Assembly: GCA_028277865.1 (NCBI GenBank) | Contig: JANQFM010000805.1 | Span: forward strand, 1-8,024 | Origin: Acidobacteriota bacterium | GTDB taxonomy: Bacteria; Acidobacteriota; UBA6911; RPQK01; DATIPO01 | Length of the DNA stretch: 8,024 nt | Reading direction: 5' to 3' | In this document: positions 1 through 5,518 of the stretch, piece by piece | How the letters are laid out: every line of letters starts with the position of its first letter | Numbering within the stretch: the stretch's first letter is position 1 | Program-made: the position numbers and the translations under genes | Notes under the pieces: model-generated | Seen by the model: only the letters and a program-made list of their open reading frames with translations | Database searches by the model: none | Told to the model about the DNA's origin: nothing

Positions 1-164
1 AGGAGTCTGCGCGGCAGAAATGATCATAGCGAGAAAGTGGGGAATCGAGGCCAGATTTCCTCGATTTTGAGGTTCATAGTCGCTCTATTCGCCGAAAAAT
101 CGAGGGAATATGGGCCGATTCTACCGCTTTCGCAGTAGATTAATTTTCTGCCGCGCAGACTCCT
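1..164. mobile_element. Candidate MITE-like element with 20-bp perfect terminal inverted repeats
   Basis: Bases 1-20 (AGGAGTCTGCGCGGCAGAAA) are the exact reverse complement of bases 145-164. The 124-bp interior is visibly AT-richer than the surrounding genes and has no convincing ORF. Pairing stops abruptly inside the arms. CTAG at 163-166 straddles the right end; CTAG-like tetranucleotides are duplicated by some IS families (IS5-type), but the left flank lies outside the window, so a target duplication cannot be checked. A MITE is one reading. The others are a chance or regulatory inverted repeat, or a fold-back assembly junction, since the left arm begins exactly at base 1 and the other end of the window clearly carries a fold-back. 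No transposase is present. Confidence 0.35.
43..105. repeat. Internal AATCGAGG/CCTCGATT inverted repeats
   Basis: AATCGAGG at 43-50 and CCTCGATT at 59-66 form an 8-bp stem with an 8-nt loop, followed by extra T residues. A third copy, AAAATCGAGG at 96-105, is the exact reverse complement of CCTCGATTTT at 59-68, so the middle arm can pair with either neighbour. Such alternative hairpins are typical of non-coding repeats or attenuator-like structures. Read on the plus strand, the first hairpin with TTTT at 65-68 is only a weak terminator candidate. Confidence 0.4.
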
Positions 165-217
165 AGTCTTCGATGATGTTGGAAGTGCCACCGTAGAAAC
201 GAAGGCATAGCTGAGCC

Positions 218-1054
218 ATGGCTCTGTTGAGTGTTCAAGACTTGGTGGTCCGGTTTCACCGGCGAGGAAGCTCAAAGGGAGGCCTGCGGCTGCCTTTCGG
301 AAAGGACAGGGATGGGGCTTCCGTCTTGGCCGTCAACCGTGCCTCCTTCGAGTTGGAGGCGGGTGAAGTGCTGGGATTGGTGGGAGAATCAGGAAGCGGC
401 AAAACAACTGTGACGCGATGCATCCTGGGCATCCTGGCACCCAGCTCGGGCCAGATCCGATTCCAAGGCCAGGAGATCCAATCGCGTCCGGGGCTTCATG
501 GTGGACGAATCCAATCGGTCTTCCAGGATCCCATGACCTCGCTCAACCCGCGCATGTCCATCCTGGAAATCGTGGAAGAGCCCTTGCGCATCCATCGCCT
601 CGGCAATGCCCCTGCCCGTCGCCGCAAGGTCGAGCAGTTGCTGCAGTCGGTTGCCTTGCCGGCCGACTTCCTCGACCGACGGCCGGCAGAGCTTTCCACC
701 GGTCAGAGGCAGAGGGTGGCCATCGCCCGGGCCTTGGCGACAGACCCTTGTTTGCTCATCGCCGACGAGCCGACGTCATCGCTGGATGCGTCGCTTCGAG
801 TCTACATCTTGGAGAGCCTGCAGGCGCTTCAGCAGCAGCAGGGTTTTGCCATGATCCTGGTCACCCATGATCTGCCGGTGGCACGCTGCTATTGCAAACG
901 CATAGCCGTCATGCTGCGGGGCGAGATCGTGGAGATCGGATCAGCCCAGGAGATCTTCGAGGCGCCTCGACATGATTACACCCGGCAACTCGTGGCACTG
1001 GTGGGATCTCACGCAAAGGAGAAAAGAAAAAAAGACGCTCCCAGTGGATTATAA
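218..1054 (+). CDS. OppF/DppF-type peptide ABC transporter ATP-binding protein
   Basis: This is a 278-residue cytoplasmic ATPase expected to power a dipeptide/oligopeptide or related (nickel, glutathione) importer. Visible motifs: Walker A GESGSGKT at residues 56-63, Q-loop VFQDPMTSLNPR starting at 101 (a strong OppF/DppF signature), ABC signature LSTGQ at 159-163 (Thr for the usual Gly), Walker B LLIADEP ending near 185, D-loop SSLD, switch His217 in VTHD. The C-terminus has the start of the oligopeptide-type extension (HDYTRQLVAL, 252-261) but ends soon after, shorter than a typical OppF of about 320-330. An in-frame stop at 212-214 makes ATG 218 the most upstream possible start; the ribosome site is weak (GAAGG at 201-205, 12 bases away). 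No OppD, permease or binding protein lies beside it. The family is secure; the substrate is unknown. Confidence 0.9.
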   Translation: MALLSVQDLVVRFHRRGSSKGGLRLPFGKDRDGASVLAVNRASFELEAGEVLGLVGESGSGKTTVTRCILGILAPSSGQIRFQGQEIQSRPGLHGGRIQSVFQDPMTSLNPRMSILEIVEEPLRIHRLGNAPARRRKVEQLLQSVALPADFLDRRPAELSTGQRQRVAIARALATDPCLLIADEPTSSLDASLRVYILESLQALQQQQGFAMILVTHDLPVARCYCKRIAVMLRGEIVEIGSAQEIFEAPRHDYTRQLVALVGSHAKEKRKKDAPSGL

Positions 1055-1092
1055 AGCTGCTTTCTTCTGATTGGCTTTGCGCGAGATCTGCC

Positions 1093-1833
1093 TCAGCCGA
1101 CAACCATCTCGGTGGGCGAAGATCGCTCTTCGGGGGCCAGGTGGGTGTCGCTTTCGATTTGGCCGTCGCGCAGGTTGATGATGCGTTGGGCGAAGCGGGC
1201 GATATCGGCCTCGTGGGTGACCAGGACGATGGTGTTTCCCGAATCGTGCAGCTTTTGGAAAAGGCCCATGATCTCCAGGCCGGTCCGGGAGTCGAGGTTG
1301 CCGGTCGGTTCATCGGCCAAAATGATGGATGGGCTGTTGACCAGCGCCCGGGCGACGGCTACGCGCTGCCGCTGACCGCCCGACAATTCGTTGGGTTTGT
1401 GTTCGACGCGATCGGAAAGCTCTACTCTTTCCAGGGCGACCAGAGCCTGCTTGCGGCGCTTTGCGGCGGAGGCGCCGGCATAGATGAGGGGCAATTCCAC
1501 GTTGTGCAAGGCTGTGGCGCGGGCCAGCAAGTTGAAGGTCTGGAAGACAAATCCGATCTCCTGGTTGCGGATCTGGGCCAGTTCGTCATCGTGCATCTCA
1601 CTGACCAGTTTGCCGTTCAGGTAGTAATCGCCTTGTGTGGGGGTGTCCAGGCAACCGATCAGATTCATCAGGGTCGATTTGCCGGAGCCGGATGGCCCCA
1701 TGATGGCAACATACTCCCCTTTTCGAATCTCGAAACTCACGCTGTTCAAAGCATGGATCTCCTCAGATCCCATGACATAGGTTTTCCAGAGGTTGTCCGT
1801 GCGGATCAGGGGGGCGGAAGCGTCCTCTCTCAT
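1093..1833 (-). CDS. MacB/LolD-type ABC transporter ATP-binding protein
   Basis: This is a 246-residue ATPase of the MacB/LolD/FtsE-like exporter group, which energises mechanotransmission-type permeases in the inner membrane. Motifs: Walker A GPSGSGKST at residues 46-54, Q-loop FVFQTFNLL around Gln98 (a MacB/LolD hallmark), signature LSGGQ at 150-154, Walker B IILADEPTGNLD at 170-181, switch His207 in LVTHE. It is ATPase-only; E. coli MacB has this domain fused to a permease, whereas many bacteria encode the two separately. Upstream on the same strand is a MacA-like adaptor, so the two probably form part of one efflux system. The next gene downstream converges and is not a permease. AGG precedes the ATG by 8 bases. 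The start ATG overlaps the stop of a doubtful small ORF as ATGA. Substrate unknown; could be a drug, peptide or lipoprotein-type cargo. Confidence 0.9.
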   Translation of the reverse strand: MREDASAPLIRTDNLWKTYVMGSEEIHALNSVSFEIRKGEYVAIMGPSGSGKSTLMNLIGCLDTPTQGDYYLNGKLVSEMHDDELAQIRNQEIGFVFQTFNLLARATALHNVELPLIYAGASAAKRRKQALVALERVELSDRVEHKPNELSGGQRQRVAVARALVNSPSIILADEPTGNLDSRTGLEIMGLFQKLHDSGNTIVLVTHEADIARFAQRIINLRDGQIESDTHLAPEERSSPTEMVVG

Positions 1834-2036
1834 CCCTCAATCCTCGCCTTCGCAAGTGCCTTTGCGATCCGATTAAATGCCGGGCCTCGAAACGCAAAAT
1901 GGCCGGATAATGGCTGAAACGCCGACTGCAAATGCTTCCCCTCGGAGATCTCTGCCGGTTTCCGGTCACCGGTCTCCGGCCTCCCGGCTCGCTGCGACCC
2001 CGCCGACTTCGTGACTGAATCTACCGAAAGCAGCAC
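1830..2036 (-). CDS. Doubtful small ORF between adaptor and ATPase genes
   Basis: This 68-codon frame starts with GTG directly after the adaptor gene's TAG and stops at a TGA that overlaps the ATPase start as ATGA. A perfect AAGGAGGT lies 7 bases before the GTG. The geometry is that of a translationally coupled gene. Against it: the product resembles no protein I know, codon use (TTA, CGA, TTT) is unlike the neighbours, and it runs through a 7-bp-periodic tract that is not a multiple of three. It may instead serve only to couple translation of the ATPase to the adaptor, or be chance, because the binding site is encoded by the Lys-Lys-Glu-Val codons of the adaptor's end. Confidence 0.22.
   Translation of the reverse strand: MLLSVDSVTKSAGSQRAGRPETGDRKPAEISEGKHLQSAFQPLSGHFAFRGPAFNRIAKALAKARIEG
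1955..1989. repeat. Heptameric CCGG-containing tandem repeat tract
   Basis: CCGG recurs at 1955, 1962, 1969 and 1976 with an exact 7-base period, and again at 1984 after 8 bases. Units read CCGGTTT, CCGGTCA, CCGGTCT, CCGGCCT, then CCCGGCT. The first four positions are fixed while the last three vary. The tract lies in the 203-bp gap between the adaptor and ATPase genes of the efflux unit. A second tract with the same period but another core occurs at 7165-7265. Confidence 0.7.
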
Positions 2037-3503
2037 CTAGTCGACCTCCTTTTTCACCGCCTTCACCAAATCCCCGTCTTCCAGGCTGCGAAGGGCTTTG
2101 TAGCTACCGATTACAATAGTATCACCTTGGTTCAGTCCGGACCGGACTTCGATATCGGTTTCGCCGATAATCCCTGTCTCGACTCGAATGAACTGGACCT
2201 TTTCTTGCTCGTCTACCAGGAAGACGCCTTGAAACTCCTCCATCTCTTTCTTTTTAGAAGTGCCGCCGGCCTCATCGGACGAGTCGGCTTGCACTCCGCG
2301 GCCTGATCGGCGGCGGGCCTTTTTCTCTTTGCGGATCAAATCCCCTTTTTCGTCCAGCTCATACTCGCGAATGGTCAGGGCTTGGATGGGAATGGTGAGG
2401 ATCTCGTCCCTTTCGGCGGTGGTGATGTCGGCAGTGCAGCTCAGGCCGGGGCGCAGGCTTTTGGGAGGGCTTTCCAGTTGGATGACCACCTTGAAGTCCT
2501 TGGCTTCCTGGCTGGATCCGGCGGTCTGGATGGCGGAACTGCCCACTTCGGTCACGATGCCCTTGAGGGGCTGGTCGGGCAAGGCATCGACATTGACTTC
2601 GGCAGCCTGTCCGAGGTCCACGCTGACGATGTCGGTTTCATCCACCTCGACCTCGGCTTCGATCACCGACAGGTCGGCAATCACCATCAAGGTGGCCGAG
2701 GGGTTGTTGAGAGTGCCTGGAACGGCACGTTCGCCGACTTCCACGTTCATTTGGGTGATGACTCCGCTCAGTGGGGAGCGGATGACGGTCTTGGCAAACT
2801 CGTCTTCGGTCCGGTCGAGGTTGGCCTTGCTCTGCTCAATGCGCTTGAGGGTGTTTTGGTAGCGCACCTTTTCCTGTTGCAGCTGGGTTTCGGTGACCGC
2901 AAGCTGGGCCTGGCTTTGGGCCACGGATAGGTCGGCGTTGGTGAGTGCCGTCTCGGCGCTGATCAGGTCGTTTTTGGCGGCATCGTAAAGGTCGCGCGAA
3001 ATCAAGTTGTCCTCGAACATCTGCTGCTTGCGCTCGAAACTGCGCTTGGCGATCTGATAATTCTGCTGAGCCCGCGAAAGCTCGGCTTCGCTCTTGCGAA
3101 CCGCCGCCTTGTCGCGCTCGACCACCGTCTGCTGGACTTTGATCTGGGCTTGCTGGTTCGTGGCCTCGGAAATGGTGATGTCATGGCTGGCCCTTTCGGC
3201 CATGGTCTGCAATTCGAGCTGGCGGGGGTCGATGCGCAGCAACAGATCCCCTTTTCCGACCACATCGCCTTCTTCCACATACAGGTCGGTGATGATCCCC
3301 GTGATTTCGGATTGCAGCTCGACAAATTCCTTGGGCTTGATCTCGCCGGTGGCGGTCACCTTGGCCACCAGCTCCTCGGTCAATTCAACCTGGCCCGTCT
3401 GGACGTCCACGGAATCCTGACGCCCTTTGACCGAAACACTGACGATCACCAGGACAGCCAGCACCCCGACGATGACCAGGCTGACAATCACTCGCTTCTT
3501 CAT
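2037..3503 (-). CDS. MacA/HlyD-like efflux periplasmic adaptor (membrane fusion protein)
   Basis: This is a 488-residue adaptor that should link an inner-membrane ABC exporter to an outer-membrane TolC-type channel. Residues 1-3 are MKK, then a single hydrophobic segment at about 4-24 anchors it with the rest in the periplasm. The first lipoyl half-motif is at about 60-95 (EITGIITDLYVEEGDVVGKG), a long coiled coil at about 96-235 rich in Gln, Ala and Glu, the second lipoyl half at about 236-260 (IRSPLSGVITQMNVEVGE), a beta-barrel at about 280-365, and a membrane-proximal domain to the end. Longer than E. coli MacA (about 370), partly from a highly charged insertion at about 385-423. GAGGA sits at 3508-3512, 4 bases before the ATG. 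A MacB-type ATPase gene follows 203 bp downstream on the same strand. Cargo unknown. Confidence 0.9.
   Translation of the reverse strand: MKKRVIVSLVIVGVLAVLVIVSVSVKGRQDSVDVQTGQVELTEELVAKVTATGEIKPKEFVELQSEITGIITDLYVEEGDVVGKGDLLLRIDPRQLELQTMAERASHDITISEATNQQAQIKVQQTVVERDKAAVRKSEAELSRAQQNYQIAKRSFERKQQMFEDNLISRDLYDAAKNDLISAETALTNADLSVAQSQAQLAVTETQLQQEKVRYQNTLKRIEQSKANLDRTEDEFAKTVIRSPLSGVITQMNVEVGERAVPGTLNNPSATLMVIADLSVIEAEVEVDETDIVSVDLGQAAEVNVDALPDQPLKGIVTEVGSSAIQTAGSSQEAKDFKVVIQLESPPKSLRPGLSCTADITTAERDEILTIPIQALTIREYELDEKGDLIRKEKKARRRSGRGVQADSSDEAGGTSKKKEMEEFQGVFLVDEQEKVQFIRVETGIIGETDIEVRSGLNQGDTIVIGSYKALRSLEDGDLVKAVKKEVD
2044..2051 (-). promoter_or_regulatory. Perfect Shine-Dalgarno inside the adaptor gene's 3' end
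   Basis: On the minus strand this reads AAGGAGGT, the full anti-16S complement. It lies within the last codons of the adaptor gene (Lys-Lys-Glu-Val) and 7 bases ahead of a GTG at 2036-2034. It points to re-initiation just after the adaptor stop codon, although no convincing protein starts there. Confidence 0.4.
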
Positions 3504-3591
3504 GATTTCCTCAAATCCTGCCTACCGAAAAGGGAGCAGGCAAGTCGGTTCGTTCACCCCAGCTTCGACGATTCGTCAACCTTCCACGGTT

Positions 3592-3620
3592 ATTCTCCCG
3601 CCTTACGGGGTCTGGGTCAA
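3592..3620 (-). promoter_or_regulatory. Possible sigma70-type promoter of the adaptor gene
   Basis: On the minus strand, TTGACC (3620-3615) is separated by 17 bases from GAGAAT (3597-3592). The -35 box matches five of six consensus bases; the -10 box matches four but lacks the important first T. It would give a leader of roughly 80 bases. The -35 box is part of a dyad described in the next entry. Confidence 0.3.
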
Positions 3621-3659
3621 AATTATTCGCGGTTTCGACTGGTGAATAATGTGACCAGT
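3615..3659. promoter_or_regulatory. Overlapping dyads, possible operator in the divergent promoter region
   Basis: Two inverted repeats share their right arms. The first pairs GGTCA 3615-3619 plus ATTATTC 3622-3628 with GAATAAT 3644-3650 plus TGACC 3652-3656 (12 pairs, one bulge asymmetry). The second is ACTGGT 3638-3643, ten bases, ACCAGT 3654-3659. They lie between the divergently transcribed adaptor gene and moeA and cover the proposed adaptor -35 box, as a repressor site for an efflux operon might. No regulator gene is present in the window. Confidence 0.35.
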
Positions 3660-3693
3660 TTGCAGGACCGGAAGCCTGGCAAGGAACCCCTGT

Positions 3694-3721
3694 TTGATGA
3701 CGGATGAGGGGCTGTTATTCT
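3694..3721 (+). promoter_or_regulatory. Possible promoter of the moeA-moaC operon
   Basis: TTGATG (3694-3699), 16 bases, then TATTCT (3716-3721); each box matches four of six consensus bases. Transcription would start near 3728 and leave a leader of about 25 bases carrying the moeA ribosome site GGGAGAG (3738-3744). CCCCT 3687-3691 and AGGGG 3707-3711 flank the spacer as a short dyad. Weak boxes, so tentative. Confidence 0.27.
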
Positions 3722-3752
3722 TAACGCAGGCTCGGCCGGGAGAGCGGACGAC

Positions 3753-5000
3753 ATGCTGAATTACGAGACGGCACTCAAGAAACTGCTTGCATCCGTGCCC
3801 AGACTGCAATCGATGACACTGCCGCTGTCAGAGGTTGCGGGACGGGTGCTGGCCAGGACGATTCGCGCTGACCACGGCCTGCCTCCCTTCGACAAGTCGT
3901 TTATGGACGGATTCGCGCTTCGCAGCGCCGATGCCTCGACTGCTCCGGTGCGCCTTCGAGTGACGGGGATTCAGGGTGCCGGCCGTGTCAGCCCGGAGCT
4001 TTCGGTGGAGCCGGGAACGGCCGTCCAGATCATGACGGGCGCTCCGCTTCCGAAAGGGGCCGATGCCGTCCAGATGGTTGAAAAGACGCGCAGGATATCC
4101 GAAAGCCATGTGGAGATTCTGGCACCGGTCGAAGCGGGTACCCATGTGGCCGCCGAAGCTTCCGAAGTGCGCAATGGCGATCTCGTGCTGCAGGCCGGGC
4201 AAGCCCTCGGCCCTGCGGAAATAGCCGTTTTGGCAGTCTTCGGGCACAGCCAAGTGGAGGTTTTCCAGGGGCTGACGGCGGTCATCCTGAGCACGGGAGA
4301 TGAACTGGTGGCGGTGGATCAGGAGCCGGACTTCGGGCAGATCCGCAACTCCAATGCGCCCATGCTGGCTTCCCAGTGCCGACGCCTGGGTGTCGAAGTC
4401 CGGTCCATGCCCCGCCTTGCAGACAGCCCTCAAGCGGTTCGGCAAGCGCTGGCAGAGGGGTTGGCCTGCTCAGACGCGCTGATTTTCTCGGGAGGCGTCT
4501 CCGCCGGAGAGTTCGACTTCGTCCACAAGGTGTTGGGACGGGCCGGATTGGAGATCCAATTCCACAAAGTCGCCATTCAGCCGGGAAAGCCTGTCTTGCT
4601 GGCCACAGATCCTGAGCGCAGCAAGATGGTTTTCGGCCTTCCCGGCAATCCGGTCTCGGCTTTCGTGACCTTCGAAGCCTTTGTCCGCCCCGCCCTCCGA
4701 AAGTGGATGGGTCACCGCCAATGGGGGCTTTTCGAGGTTTCAGGTTGCTTGACCGAATCGGTCCGCCACAAGACGGGCCGCCTGCTCTTCAAGCCTGCCT
4801 GGGCGGCTTTCGTGGAGGGCCAATGGCGCATCCAGCCCCTCGAAACCAAAGGTTCGGCGGATATCGTCGGTTTTGCGCGGGCCGATTCGCTGCTGTTGAT
4901 TCCCCCTGATGTCGAGCAGATCAACAGCGGTGAGGCGGCTCGAGCACTTTTGCTTCCCGACCACTTGGATCTGCAGCAAAGCCCGGAGGCGATGCCATGA
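3753..5000 (+). CDS. moeA: Molybdopterin molybdenumtransferase MoeA
   Basis: MoeA inserts molybdate into adenylylated molybdopterin, the last common step of molybdenum cofactor synthesis, in the cytosol. The 415-residue protein has the family's usual length (E. coli about 411) and its motifs in order: PPFDKSFMDGFA at residues 44-55, MTGAPLPKGADAVQMVE at 94-110, LSTGDEL at 179-185, IRNSNAPML at 197-205, SGGVSAGEFDFV at 246-257 (Ala where many have Val), IQPGKPVLLA at 275-284 and GLPGNPVSA at 295-303. The last stretch, about 325-405, is the C-terminal beta domain. ATG 3753 has GGGAGAG 8 bases ahead. It overlaps moaC by four bases (ATGA), so the two are probably translationally coupled. A eukaryote-like tungsten-specific paralogue cannot be excluded from sequence alone. 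Confidence 0.97.
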   Translation: MLNYETALKKLLASVPRLQSMTLPLSEVAGRVLARTIRADHGLPPFDKSFMDGFALRSADASTAPVRLRVTGIQGAGRVSPELSVEPGTAVQIMTGAPLPKGADAVQMVEKTRRISESHVEILAPVEAGTHVAAEASEVRNGDLVLQAGQALGPAEIAVLAVFGHSQVEVFQGLTAVILSTGDELVAVDQEPDFGQIRNSNAPMLASQCRRLGVEVRSMPRLADSPQAVRQALAEGLACSDALIFSGGVSAGEFDFVHKVLGRAGLEIQFHKVAIQPGKPVLLATDPERSKMVFGLPGNPVSAFVTFEAFVRPALRKWMGHRQWGLFEVSGCLTESVRHKTGRLLFKPAWAAFVEGQWRIQPLETKGSADIVGFARADSLLLIPPDVEQINSGEAARALLLPDHLDLQQSPEAMP

Positions 5001-5443
5001 GCTTTTCCCACATCGACGACCAAGGCCGTGCCCGCATGGTGGATATTTCCCAAAAGCAGAGAGTCCGCCGGACTGCCGTGGCGGAAGGAAAACTCTTCGT
5101 CTCAGCGCAGACGGCGGAATTGATCCGCTCCCAAAGACTACCCAAGGGCGAACCCTTCGAAGTGGCCCGCATTGCCGGAATCCAGGCGGCCAAGCAGACC
5201 TCCCGCCTGATCCCGCTCTGCCACGACATCAGCCTCGACTTCGTCGACGTGCAGATCGAGCTGAGCGGCACCGCCTGGCAAATCCGCAGCACCGTCACCT
5301 GCCGCTGGGCCACGGGAGTGGAAATGGAGGCCCTCACGGCTGTCAGCGTGGCGGCCCTGACCCTTTACGACATGTGCAAGGCGGTGGACAAGCAGATGTC
5401 GATTGGGGAAATCCGGTTGGTTTCGAAGCAAAAACTCAGTTGA
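4997..5443 (+). CDS. moaC: Cyclic pyranopterin monophosphate synthase MoaC
   Basis: MoaC, with MoaA, converts GTP into cyclic pyranopterin monophosphate, the first intermediate of molybdenum cofactor synthesis. The 148-residue protein shows MVDIS at residues 14-18, PKGEPFEVARIAGIQAAKQTS at about 49-69 including the conserved Lys50, LIPLCH at 71-76 with the conserved His, GVEMEALTAVSVAALTLYDM at 107-126 and the catalytic Asp125 and Lys128 of YDMCKAVDK. Two oddities: CR is followed by only WA before TGVEMEA, two residues shorter than in E. coli as I recall it, and the protein ends at RLVSKQKLS without the usual glycine-rich tail (E. coli MoaC is 161). The strong GGAGG at 4985-4989, 7 bases before ATG, lies within the end of moeA. 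moaA, moaD, moaE and mog are not in the window. Confidence 0.96.
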   Translation: MSFSHIDDQGRARMVDISQKQRVRRTAVAEGKLFVSAQTAELIRSQRLPKGEPFEVARIAGIQAAKQTSRLIPLCHDISLDFVDVQIELSGTAWQIRSTVTCRWATGVEMEALTAVSVAALTLYDMCKAVDKQMSIGEIRLVSKQKLS

Positions 5444-5469
5444 CCGCCCGACCAATCCATTGCTAGGAT
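5440..5469 (+). promoter_or_regulatory. Extended -10 promoter for the VioB-N-like gene
   Basis: TTGACC (5440-5445) and TAGGAT (5464-5469) are 18 bases apart, with TGC directly before the -10 box giving an extended -10 (TGnTAnnAT). The -35 box overlaps the moaC stop codon (5441-5443). Transcription would start near 5476, about 43 bases before the gene at 5519. This is the best promoter match in the window and suggests that the downstream gene is expressed independently of the molybdenum cofactor operon. Confidence 0.5.
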
Positions 5470-5518
5470 GGCAAGACCTGTTGTTTATGTCAGCGGCCAG
5501 CCTGCCAAGGAGTGAAGG

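Noticed and set aside
1..138. Plus-strand frame open from base 1 to TAG at 136-138, possible end of an upstream gene
   Set aside because: Only 45 codons, AT-rich, no recognisable protein end, and it lies within the candidate element.
24..275. Minus-strand 83-codon frame
   Set aside because: It starts inside the opposite strand of the ABC ATPase gene and runs through the inverted-repeat region; no family features or ribosome site.
1055..1092. Bidirectional terminator between the convergent genes
   Set aside because: No GC-rich hairpin followed by a T-run on either strand.
1141..1917. Long plus-strand frame of 258 codons
   Set aside because: Antisense shadow of the MacB-type ATPase, whose motifs are unambiguous on the minus strand.
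3504..3752. Molybdenum cofactor riboswitch ahead of moeA
   Set aside because: I could not recognise the conserved multi-stem Moco RNA layout; the proposed leader from the best promoter is only about 25 bases. A covariance-model scan would decide.
3828..4445. Minus-strand frame of 205 codons
   Set aside because: Antisense shadow of moeA.
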